A DNA stretch of 64,000 bases from Collinsella aerofaciens (GTDB lineage Bacteria > Actinomycetota > Coriobacteriia > Coriobacteriales > Coriobacteriaceae), in NCBI RefSeq assembly GCF_028209885.1, contig NZ_JAQLEM010000008.1, positions 18,206 through 82,205 of the forward strand, in the 5' to 3' direction. The notes under the pieces were generated by a model that was given only the letters and a program-made list of their open reading frames with translations, was not told the DNA's origin and made no database searches. Made by a program: the position numbers and the translations under genes. Position 1 is the first letter of the stretch. Each line of letters opens with the position of its first letter. Shown piece by piece: positions 7,188 to 15,200 of the stretch.

Positions 7188-9152
7188 ATGGCAGAGAACC
7201 AGAACGCCGCCGATCAGGCATCGACGCTCAACGACGAGCGCGCCACCCGCCTGGCCAAGCGCGCCGCCCTGTTCGAGGCGGGCCAAAACCCGTATCCCGA
7301 GCACTCTGAGCTTGAGGACTACGTCGCCGATATCGAGGCTAAGTACGCCGAGCTTGCCGATGGCGAGGACACCGAGGATGTCGTGAAGATCGCCGGCCGC
7401 GTGGTCGCCAAGCGCGGTCAGGGCAAGATCATGTTCATCGTCGTGCGCGATGCGACTGCCGAGATTCAGCTGTTCTGCCGCATCAACGACATGGACGAGG
7501 CTGCCTGGAATACGCTCAAGGCCCTCGACCTGGGCGATATCCTGGGCGTGACCGGCGTAGTCGTGCGCACCAAGCGTGGCCAGCTTTCCGTTGCCCCCAA
7601 GAGCGCGACGCTGCTCTCCAAGGCCGTTCGCCCGCTGCCCGAGAAGTTCCACGGTCTCTCCGACAAGGAGACCCGCTATCGCCAGCGCTATGTCGACCTG
7701 ATCGCCAACGACGACGTTCGCGAGACCTTCCGCAAGCGTTCGCAGATTCTCTCCACGTTCCGCCGCTTTATGGAGTCCGATGGCTACATGGAGGTCGAGA
7801 CCCCCATCTTGCAGACCATCCAGGGCGGCGCTACGGCTAAGCCGTTCATCACGCACTTCAATGCGCTCGATCAGGAGTGCTACCTGCGTATCGCCACCGA
7901 GCTGCACCTCAAGCGCTGCATCGTCGGTGGTTTTGAGCGTGTGTTCGAGATTGGCCGCATCTTCCGTAACGAGGGCATGGACCTTACCCACAACCCCGAG
8001 TTCACCACGATGGAGGCCTACCGTGCCTTCTCCGACCTCGAGGGCATGAAGGCGCTTGCCCAGGGCGTCATTAAGGCGGCTAACAAGGCCATCGGCAACC
8101 CCGAGGTCATCGAGTACCAGGGCCAGACCATCGACCTTTCTGGTGAGTGGGCCAGCCGTCCCATGACCGACATCGTCTCCGACGTGCTCGGCAAGCAGGT
8201 TACCATCGACACGCCGGTCGAGGAGCTTGCTGCCGCCGCGCGCGAGAAGGGCCTGGAGATTAAGCCCGAGTGGACCGCCGGCAAGATTATCGCCGAGATC
8301 TACGATGAGCTGGGCGAGGACACCATCGTCAACCCGACCTTCGTGTGCGATTACCCCATCGAGGTCAGCCCGCTTGCCAAGCGCTTTGAGGACGACCCGC
8401 GCCTGACGCACCGCTTTGAGCTGGTTATTTCCGGTCACGAGTACGCCAACGCATTCTCCGAGCTCAACGACCCGGTCGACCAGGCTGAGCGCTTTGCTGC
8501 CCAAATGGCCGAGAAGGCCGGCGGCGACGACGAGGCCATGGAGTATGACGAGGACTACGTGCGCGCCCTCGAGTACGGTATGCCTCCCGCGGGCGGCATT
8601 GGCATCGGCATCGACCGCGTGGTCATGCTGCTCACCAACCAGGCTTCCATCCGCGACGTGCTGCTGTTCCCGCACATGAAGCCCGAGAAGGGTTTCCAGT
8701 CCGGTGCCGCTGCCGCCAAGGCTGCAGAGGCCGGCAACGCCGCGAGCCCGTTCGTTAAGTCGCTTAAGCCCACGCTCGATTACTCCAAGATCGCCGTTGA
8801 GCCGCTGTTCGAGGAGTTCGTCGACTTTGATACCTTCTCCAAGAGCGATTTCCGCGCTGTGAAGGTCAAGGCATGCGAGGCCGTCAAGAAGTCCAAGAAG
8901 CTGCTGAACTTTACGCTCGATGACGGTACCGGTACCGACCGCACCATCCTCTCCGGTATTCACGCTTATTACGAGCCCGAGGACCTGGTCGGCAAGACCT
9001 TGCTCGCCATCACCAACCTGCCTCCGCGCAAGATGATGGGTATTCCCAGCTGCGGCATGCTGATCAGCGCTGTCCACGAGGAGGAGGGCGAGGAGCGCCT
9101 CAACCTTATCCAGCTCGACGCCTCCATCCCCGCCGGCGCAAAGATGTACTAG
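7188..9152 (+). CDS. lysS: Lysyl-tRNA synthetase (class II) with C-terminal tRNA-binding domain
   Basis: Charges tRNA-Lys. 654 residues, about 150 longer than the usual bacterial enzyme. Residues about 60-160 are the OB-fold anticodon-binding domain; class II motif 2 is FRNEGMDLTHNPEF and motif 3 is GIGIGIDRVVMLLT near residue 470. After a short Ala-rich linker (about residues 510-535), residues 545-654 form a second OB-like domain with FRAVKVKACEAV, NLPPRKMMGIPSCGML and a C-terminal AGAKMY, the pattern of the Trbp111/EMAPII-like domain usually found at the end of bacterial MetRS. The fusion is continuous in one frame, with no sign of a frameshift. Confidence 0.95.
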   Translation: MAENQNAADQASTLNDERATRLAKRAALFEAGQNPYPEHSELEDYVADIEAKYAELADGEDTEDVVKIAGRVVAKRGQGKIMFIVVRDATAEIQLFCRINDMDEAAWNTLKALDLGDILGVTGVVVRTKRGQLSVAPKSATLLSKAVRPLPEKFHGLSDKETRYRQRYVDLIANDDVRETFRKRSQILSTFRRFMESDGYMEVETPILQTIQGGATAKPFITHFNALDQECYLRIATELHLKRCIVGGFERVFEIGRIFRNEGMDLTHNPEFTTMEAYRAFSDLEGMKALAQGVIKAANKAIGNPEVIEYQGQTIDLSGEWASRPMTDIVSDVLGKQVTIDTPVEELAAAAREKGLEIKPEWTAGKIIAEIYDELGEDTIVNPTFVCDYPIEVSPLAKRFEDDPRLTHRFELVISGHEYANAFSELNDPVDQAERFAAQMAEKAGGDDEAMEYDEDYVRALEYGMPPAGGIGIGIDRVVMLLTNQASIRDVLLFPHMKPEKGFQSGAAAAKAAEAGNAASPFVKSLKPTLDYSKIAVEPLFEEFVDFDTFSKSDFRAVKVKACEAVKKSKKLLNFTLDDGTGTDRTILSGIHAYYEPEDLVGKTLLAITNLPPRKMMGIPSCGMLISAVHEEEGEERLNLIQLDASIPAGAKMY

Positions 9153-9156
9153 GGGG

Positions 9157-9184
9157 GTTACGGCGTTTTACCAAACGCCGTAAC
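9157..9184. repeat. Perfect 12-bp hairpin directly after lysS
   Basis: GTTACGGCGTTT and AAACGCCGTAAC flank a 4-base loop. There is no T-run, so it may protect the mRNA 3' end or cooperate with the following terminator. Confidence 0.7.
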
Positions 9185-9226
9185 CGCTCGACGCTGCGCG
9201 CCGCCCAGAGCGACAATTTGTCATTC

Positions 9227-9268
9227 AAAAGGCAAGGCATGACCAGAAGGTCTATGCCTTGCCTTTTT
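9227..9268. terminator. Strong bidirectional-type terminator after lysS
   Basis: AAAAGGCAAGGCAT and ATGCCTTGCCTTTT form a 14-bp stem around a 13-base loop, ending in TTTTT on the plus strand and with A residues on the other side. Confidence 0.85.
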
Positions 9269-9489
9269 CATGCCAACTTGTTCGCTCTGGACGTCGCTCG
9301 CTGTCCGTCCTCTATCTGCGGCGTTGACTTGGTTGACACTTAGAACATCGATGTAGTCATTGGGGACGTTCTTAAACGACTACCCAACGGATATTGCCCA
9401 CATGGCTCGCATGACAGTCGTCTCTTTTATGTTTCCTTTAGCCGTTGCTGCCTAGGATGGGGGTTAGTCGGCAGGAAGGGAGCGTCTAT
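9269..9489. other. Intergenic region before the ThrE-type exporter
   Basis: Holds a GTAGTC/GACTAC hairpin at 9353-9383 whose left side (GTAGTCATTGGGGAC) resembles that at 4691. I see no convincing complete promoter, although a TTGACA lies near 9333. Nothing coding is supported. Confidence 0.4.
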
Positions 9490-11058
9490 ATGGACGACGC
9501 GAGCGAGCGTGCAATCGAAGAGGACATGCTCGATCAGTTCAATTACTTTGATGATGAGGATGAGGAGCTAATCGATCGTCGCGAGCCGGCATCGCTTGAC
9601 TCATTTGATCTGGTCGATGAAGAGCCCGACGAGGACGAGGGCGAATTAACGGAGCCCCCACAGCCTTCGCGCCTTGACTCGCTGCTTTCGAGAGCCCCCA
9701 TGCACCACGGCGTTCGTGCCGGCGCGCTCCATATGAAAACTGACTGGCATCAGATCGTGATGGCAGGCGATGAACTTGCCGTCGATGCGCCGCTCACCGA
9801 TAAGTCATCCATCATCTGCCGCACCGGCATGCTTATGCTCGCGAGCGGAACGGGTGCCTGGCGTGTACGCGATACCATGAATCGTGTTGCTGACGTGCTC
9901 GGCGTCACAATTCACGTCGACCTGAGTCTTCTGTCGTTTGAGTGCACTTGCATCGAAGATGGCCACTGCTTTAACGAGGTTGTCAGCCTGCCCACAACGG
10001 GAGTCAATACCCATCGCATTTGGATGATGGAGAGTTTCCTCAAGGAAATCGAGACCTATGGTCGTCGCTTCACGGTACACGAGTATCACGAGATGCTCAG
10101 GACCGTTGAGAGCTCAAAGCCCGATTACTCTCCCTGGCAACAGGGCCTTGCGGCAGCCTGTGCTTGCGGCGCCTTCGTCTTTTTGCTCGGCGGCGGCCCT
10201 ATCGAGATGGCCTGTGCATTCGTAGGCGCTGGTGTCGGTAACTTTGCTCGCTCCCATATTCTCAAGCAAGGCCTTGGTCAGTTCAGCGCGCTGACGACCG
10301 GTGTTGCGCTCGCTTGCGTTTCGTATCTGCTGGCATTGCTCGGCCTTGGCCAGGTCATACCGGGGGCAATGTCGCACCAAGAAGGCTATATCGGCGCCAT
10401 GCTCTTTGTGATTCCCGGCTTTCCGCTCATTACGGCAGGCCTCGACATCGCTAAGCTCGACATGCGAAGCGGTATCGAGCGCCTTTCATATGCCGTATCG
10501 ATTATTGTGATGGCGACCCTCGTAGGTTGGATGGTTGCCGAGTGTGTTGGCCTGGCGCCGGACGACTTTGCCCCACTGGGCCTTTCGCCGCTTGCCCTTA
10601 CGCTCCTGCGCGTGGTGATGAGCTTCGTTGGCGTATTCGGCTTCTCGGTGATGTTCAACAGCCCGGTAAAGATGGCCGCGGCAGCTGGGTTGATCGGCGC
10701 CGTTTCCAATACCCTGCGCCTTACGCTCGTCGATGCGCCGACGATGATTCCCTTCCTGGGCCTCAGCACGGGAATGCCTCCCGAGGCAGCAGCGTTTATC
10801 GGCGCGCTGGTATCGGGTCTGCTGGCAAGCTTGGCCGAAGTCAAGCTCACCTACCCGCGTATCGCTCTCACGGTGCCTTCGATTGTCATTATGGTGCCGG
10901 GTTTGTATCTGTATCGCTCGATGTATTACATGTGCACCTTCGACACAGTCAATATGCTCGGTTGGTTTGTGCGTGCAGTGCTCATCGTGGCGTTTTTGCC
11001 CGTTGGTCTGGGTGTGGCACGTACACTCACCGACCCTCGCTGGCGCCACACCAGCTAA
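9490..11058 (+). CDS. ThrE-type threonine/serine exporter family membrane protein
   Basis: About 522 residues. An acidic N-terminal tail (residues 1-70) is followed by a soluble domain with a MLMLASGTGAWRVRDTM stretch typical of the ThrE/DUF1212 family, then about ten membrane segments covering the rest, including the second (DUF3815-like) half with PGLYLYRSMYY. The family exports small amino acids such as threonine and serine; the substrate here is inferred. The ATG at 9490 has GGAAGGGAG seven bases upstream; an earlier in-frame TTG at 9445 lacks such a site. It stands alone between terminators and repeats. Confidence 0.8.
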   Translation: MDDASERAIEEDMLDQFNYFDDEDEELIDRREPASLDSFDLVDEEPDEDEGELTEPPQPSRLDSLLSRAPMHHGVRAGALHMKTDWHQIVMAGDELAVDAPLTDKSSIICRTGMLMLASGTGAWRVRDTMNRVADVLGVTIHVDLSLLSFECTCIEDGHCFNEVVSLPTTGVNTHRIWMMESFLKEIETYGRRFTVHEYHEMLRTVESSKPDYSPWQQGLAAACACGAFVFLLGGGPIEMACAFVGAGVGNFARSHILKQGLGQFSALTTGVALACVSYLLALLGLGQVIPGAMSHQEGYIGAMLFVIPGFPLITAGLDIAKLDMRSGIERLSYAVSIIVMATLVGWMVAECVGLAPDDFAPLGLSPLALTLLRVVMSFVGVFGFSVMFNSPVKMAAAAGLIGAVSNTLRLTLVDAPTMIPFLGLSTGMPPEAAAFIGALVSGLLASLAEVKLTYPRIALTVPSIVIMVPGLYLYRSMYYMCTFDTVNMLGWFVRAVLIVAFLPVGLGVARTLTDPRWRHTS

Positions 11059-11060
11059 TT

Positions 11061-11089
11061 GGTGCAAAGGGGACAGGTTACTTTGCACC
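11061..11089 (+). repeat. Hairpin repeat, GGGACAGG-loop family
   Basis: GGTGCAAAG and CTTTGCACC form a perfect 9-bp stem around the loop GGGACAGGTTA. The loop matches that of the hairpins at 3454 and 42843 although the stem is different. Confidence 0.7.
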
Positions 11090-11097
11090 CCCAATGA

Positions 11098-11162
11098 GTT
11101 GCGGTGAAATAGGGACTGAATTGCTGCTTAAAGGGTCAAAACAGTCCGTATTCCACCGCAAC
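11098..11162. repeat. GCGGTGGAATAGTTCC-type palindrome, copy 1
   Basis: 65-bp inverted repeat. The left arm GTTGCGGTGAAATAGGGAC pairs with the right arm GTCCGTATTCCACCGCAAC apart from two positions, around a loop with TGCTTAAAGGG. Related copies are at 50318-50378 and 59830-59894. The A in GTGAAATA opposes a C on the plus strand but becomes a G-U pair if the minus strand is transcribed. Confidence 0.8.
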
Positions 11163-11172
11163 TTATGGGGTC

Positions 11173-11184
11173 GGGGGGGGGGGG
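11173..11184. repeat. Run of 12 G
   Basis: A homopolymer of twelve G lies directly after the palindrome and about 200 bases before the DUF2798 gene. No reading frame that I trust crosses it. Length may vary in the population or be affected by sequencing error. Confidence 0.85.
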
Positions 11185-11285
11185 ATTATTGGTGCCCTGC
11201 ATCTCCATAAACTCAACGCTTACGAAGCGCGCGCCGTTCGTGTTAGGGTAGTTCCACCACATAAGTAGTCGCAGACGCACGTACC

Positions 11286-11336
11286 ACGGGCGGGCGAGAT
11301 GAAGTCCCAACAGCTCCATCTTGCCCGCCCGTTTTT
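11286..11336 (+). terminator. Terminator-like hairpin in the leader of the DUF2798 gene
   Basis: A 16-base arm starting ACGGGCGGGC and a complementary arm ending GCCCGCCCGT (one wobble) are followed by TTTT. It ends about 45 bases before the next start codon, so it may end upstream transcription or act as an attenuator. Confidence 0.75.
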
Positions 11337-11380
11337 GTTGCGTGGTGCCGCGGCGTAACACAGAAAGGACAATGCCCTTT

Positions 11381-11929
11381 ATGCCTATCAACAAACGAGA
11401 GAGCCTGCTGTTCACCTTTATCATGTGCTTTTGCATGGTGCTCTGGATGAGCATCTACAACGTTGCCCTGCAGCATGGGGCCATCAACGGCGAGGTTGTT
11501 GCCGCCGCGTGGCTCGGCTTCCCCGTTGCCTACATTTTTGCCATGTGCTGCGACTGGTTTGTTGCCAGCCCCCTTGCCAAGGGTTTCGCCTTTAAATTCC
11601 TGGTCACGCCGGGCAAGAGTTCGCCGCTTGCCATGACGCTTGCCGTCAGCTCCTGCATGGTCGTTCCCATGGTCATCATCATGTCGCTGTACGGTGCCTG
11701 TGAGGGTCTGACGCACATGCCCGGCGGCATCCTTGCGAACCTGTATTCCGTGCCCGCGATCTGGATGATCAACATCCCGCATAATTTTGTGATGGCGCTG
11801 CCGTGGAACCTTTTGGTAGCCGGTCCGATTTCCCGCTTCGTCTTCCGTCGCGCCTTCCCTGTGGGGACGGTTTTCGAGGAGGAGCATGCCGAGCTCTTGG
11901 AGCAGGCTATGGCTCCTGAGTGCGAGTAG
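11381..11929 (+). CDS. DUF2798-family small membrane protein
   Basis: About 182 residues with four predicted membrane segments arranged as two similar halves: a first pair around FIMCFCMVLWMSIYN and a second around LAVSSCMVVPMVIIMSLYG. Duplicated halves of this kind are seen in DUF2798 proteins, whose function is unknown. The start could be the ATG at 11372 or at 11381; AAAGGA ends at 11369, so 11381 has the more workable spacing. The gene is isolated, with a terminator-like hairpin before it. Confidence 0.7.
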   Translation: MPINKRESLLFTFIMCFCMVLWMSIYNVALQHGAINGEVVAAAWLGFPVAYIFAMCCDWFVASPLAKGFAFKFLVTPGKSSPLAMTLAVSSCMVVPMVIIMSLYGACEGLTHMPGGILANLYSVPAIWMINIPHNFVMALPWNLLVAGPISRFVFRRAFPVGTVFEEEHAELLEQAMAPECE

Positions 11930-12095
11930 CTCGCTTAGGGATCTGCTGAGCGCGGGCGACTTGCTTGGTTGGAGCCCAAAGCGTGGATAGCTCTCTCGGC
12001 GACATCGCGGGCGTGAGCGGTGCGCATGACCGGAGGGCCCGTGCTGCTCCGTTGCCCGACGTGCTAGCGCGCAGAACAATCTGTTGGTGCATTCG
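11930..12095. other. Intergenic stretch before the activator operon
   Basis: GC-rich, with no reading frame I can support and no recognised element before the terminator that follows it. Confidence 0.4.
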
Positions 12096-12128
12096 GCGGC
12101 TGCTGAAGCGTTTCGGCAGCCGCTTTTT
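12096..12128 (+). terminator. Rho-independent terminator upstream of the activator operon
   Basis: GCGGCTGC pairs with GCAGCCGC, the stem continues inward through TGAA/TTTC-type pairs, and five T follow. Confidence 0.85.
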
Positions 12129-12140
12129 ATACGGAGTTTA

Positions 12141-12161
12141 AATACAACAGTCTGTTGTATT
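12141..12161. promoter_or_regulatory. Perfect palindromic operator, likely TetR site
   Basis: AATACAACAG and CTGTTGTATT, ten bases each, flank a single T. It is 50 bases before the start of the giant activator gene whose last gene partner is a TetR-family regulator. The size and symmetry fit a TetR dimer site, so autoregulation of the two-gene operon is likely. A partial match, ACAATCTGTTG, is at 12077-12087. Confidence 0.75.
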
Positions 12162-12210
12162 ACGTAGAGTGGTATATCTCTAGCGGGAAAAATGCGAGAG
12201 ACGGAGCATT

Positions 12211-15200
12211 ATGGCGTTGCTAGTAGGACTGGACGTAGGGTCGACGACGACCAAAGTTTACGCGATGCACGAGGATATGACCGAGGCGTGGTGGGGATAT
12301 CGCCGCCACGGGGCGTGTCAGACAGCGAGCGTGCGCGCCATGCTCGGCGAGCTCGCCGAGCGCTTTCCCCATGAGTCACTGCGCGTTGCGGTGACCGGCT
12401 CGGGTGCGCGCGATATCGCGACCGCGCTGGGCGCCTCGTACGTTCAGGAGGTGGTCGCCAACGCGCTCGCGATCAGCAGGTTCTATCCGCAGACGCGCTG
12501 CGCCATCGAGCTGGGCGGCCAAGACGCCAAGATGATCTTCTTCCGCACCAACGATAAGGGAGACATCGAGGTTGCCGACATGCGCATGAACGGCTCGTGC
12601 GCAGGCGGTACCGGTGCATTTATCGACGAGATGGCAAAGCTCATGGGGGTCGGCACCGAATCGGGCGAGTTCGAGCAGCTCGCAAGCCGGGGAACGACCG
12701 TCCACGAGGTCTCGGGCCGCTGCGGCGTGTACGCAAAGACCGATATCCAGCCGCTGCTCAACGAGGGCATTCCTACCACCGACCTGGCGCTTTCGGCGCT
12801 TCACGCGGTCGCCCGCCAAACGATCGGCGGTCTGGCCCAGGGTATCGACATCGAGCCGCCGGTAATCTTCGAGGGCGGTACGCTCGCCTACAACCCCACA
12901 CTGGTCCGCGTGTTCCGGGAGCAACTGAATCTATCGGACGATCAGGTTATCGTCCCGCGCGATCCGCAGATCATGGTCGCGCGCGGTGCCGCCCTGTCGC
13001 TGACCGACATGTTCGCATCGTCCCAACCGATCGACCTTCCCGACGCTTTTGTCCGGCTGGATAAGCTCGAGACGGTCGCGCCCGCAAGCGGGGAGGGACG
13101 TCTTGCCCAGCCCTTTTTTGCCACACCTGCCGAGCAGGCGGATTTTACGGCACGCCATGGCAAAGAGACGCCGGCAAAGGGTCCGGATGCGTATGCGCCC
13201 GGAGAGACGGTGCGTGTGGCGCTCGGTATCGATTCGGGGAGCACGACGACCAAGTTCGCCCTGGTCGATGAGGCGGGTGAGCTTGTCGATTCGTTCTACG
13301 CGTCTAATAACGGCAGACCGCTCGACGTCGCCCAACAGGGTCTTGTCAGCTTGAAGAACCGCTGGGAGACAGCGGGAGTCACGCTTGCGATCGATGCCGT
13401 GGGCACCACGGGATACGGCGAGGAGCTTTTCGCGCGCGCGTTCCACGCCGACTACCATACGGTCGAGACGGTCGCGCACGCCCGCGCCGCGTGCGCATGC
13501 GTTCCCGATGCGACCTTCGTGCTCGACATCGGCGGACAGGATATGAAGGCCATCTGGCTCAACCACGGCGTGCTGACCGATATCGTCGTCAACGAGGCGT
13601 GCTCTGCGGGCTGCGGCTCGTTCCTCGAGGGTTTTGCCAAAAACCTCGGAATAGCCGTTGAGGATATCGCGACCGAGGCATTTTCGTCCAAAGCCCCCGC
13701 CGTTCTCGGCAGCCGCTGCACGGTGTTCATGAACAGCAGCGTCGTTTCCGAGCAGCGGCGCGGTAAGGGTCCGGGCGACATGATGGCCGGTCTCTGCCGT
13801 TCGATTATCGAGAACGTGTTCACCAAGGTCATTCGCGTTTCAAATCTCAACCGTCTGGGCGACAAAGTCGTCGTCCAGGGCGGCACGTTCCGAAACGACG
13901 CGGTGCTGCGCGCATTCGAGCAGTATCTGGGCAAACCCGTCACGCGTGCGCCCCACCCGGGGCTGATGGGCGCTATCGGTATCGCCCTGCTCGCGCGCGA
14001 GGAATGCCGCAAGGGCGACGCCGGCACGTCGTTTATCGGGCTCGATGCCGTGGAGCGCTTCGAGCATCGCGAGTTCGGCGGCGTTACCTGCCGTCGGTGC
14101 AACAACCGCTGCCAGCGCGCGGTCGTGGCATTTGGCGATGGCTCGCTTTACGTCACGGGCAATCGCTGCCCGCGCGGCGGCGCCATCTCATGGGATGAGC
14201 TCGTGCGCGAGGTTCCCGCGGCGGAGGAGCTGCGTCCGCAGGGTGCTTGCGAGGCACAGGCACCCGGCACGGGGCGCGACCGGACCGCGGCTGCCCCCAA
14301 TCTCTTTGTCGACCGCGAGAAGCTGCTGTTCGAGTCGTACCCCACGGTTCCCGTCTGCGGGGGGCGCGATGTCACGATCGGCATTCCCCGTGTGCTCGAG
14401 TTCTGGGACACCATGCCGTTCTGGTCGACGTTCTTCAGCACGCTCGGCTTTAAGGTGCGCGTCTCGGGACGCAGCACCAAGGCGATGTACGAGCGCGGTC
14501 TGGCGCACGTCACATCCGACACCGTGTGCTTCCCGGCCAAGCTCGTCCACGGGCACATCCGCAATCTCGTCGACGCCGGCGTCGACCGCATCTTCATGCC
14601 CATCATCACGACGGTGCCCACCGAAAACACCGCCTCTACCAGCGAGTGGATGTGCGCCGTCGTAAAGGGATACCCCTACGTGATGCGCAATTCCGATAAC
14701 CCGGAGGAGCGTTTCGGCGTTCCGTTCGATACGCCGCTGTTCCACTGGTACGACGAGGGCGACCGAAACCGCCAGCTCAAGGCGTGGTGCAAGGAGACCT
14801 TCGATATCGATGCCGACCTGGTTGCCAAGGCGACCGAGCAGGCGGACCGCGCGCAGGAGACGTTTGAGAACCAGCTGCAGCTGCGCGGCAGGCAGGTGCT
14901 CGAGAACGTGCGCGAGGACGGCGGCTACGCGGTGGTGATCGCTTCGCGCCCGTACCACAACGACCCGCTGGTCAACCACGGGCTGCCCAAGCTCTTCTCT
15001 GAGCGCGGCATCCCCGTGCTGACGCCCGATGCGGTGCCGGGGGTCTGCAACGTCGATCTTTCCAACAGCCGCATCGACATCGTGAACAACTACCATGCGC
15101 GCATGCTGTCGTGCGCGGTCATCGTCGCATCGACGCCCGAGCTCGAGCTCGTGCAGATGGGCAGCTTCGGCTGCGGCCACGATGCGTATCTCACCGACGA

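Noticed and set aside
7056-9077. 673-codon minus-strand frame opposite lysS
   Set aside because: No domain, no ribosome site, and it is the codon shadow of lysS.
10527-11210. Frame overlapping the end of the ThrE-type gene, the palindrome and the G-run
   Set aside because: Out of frame with the membrane protein and runs through repeats; not coding.
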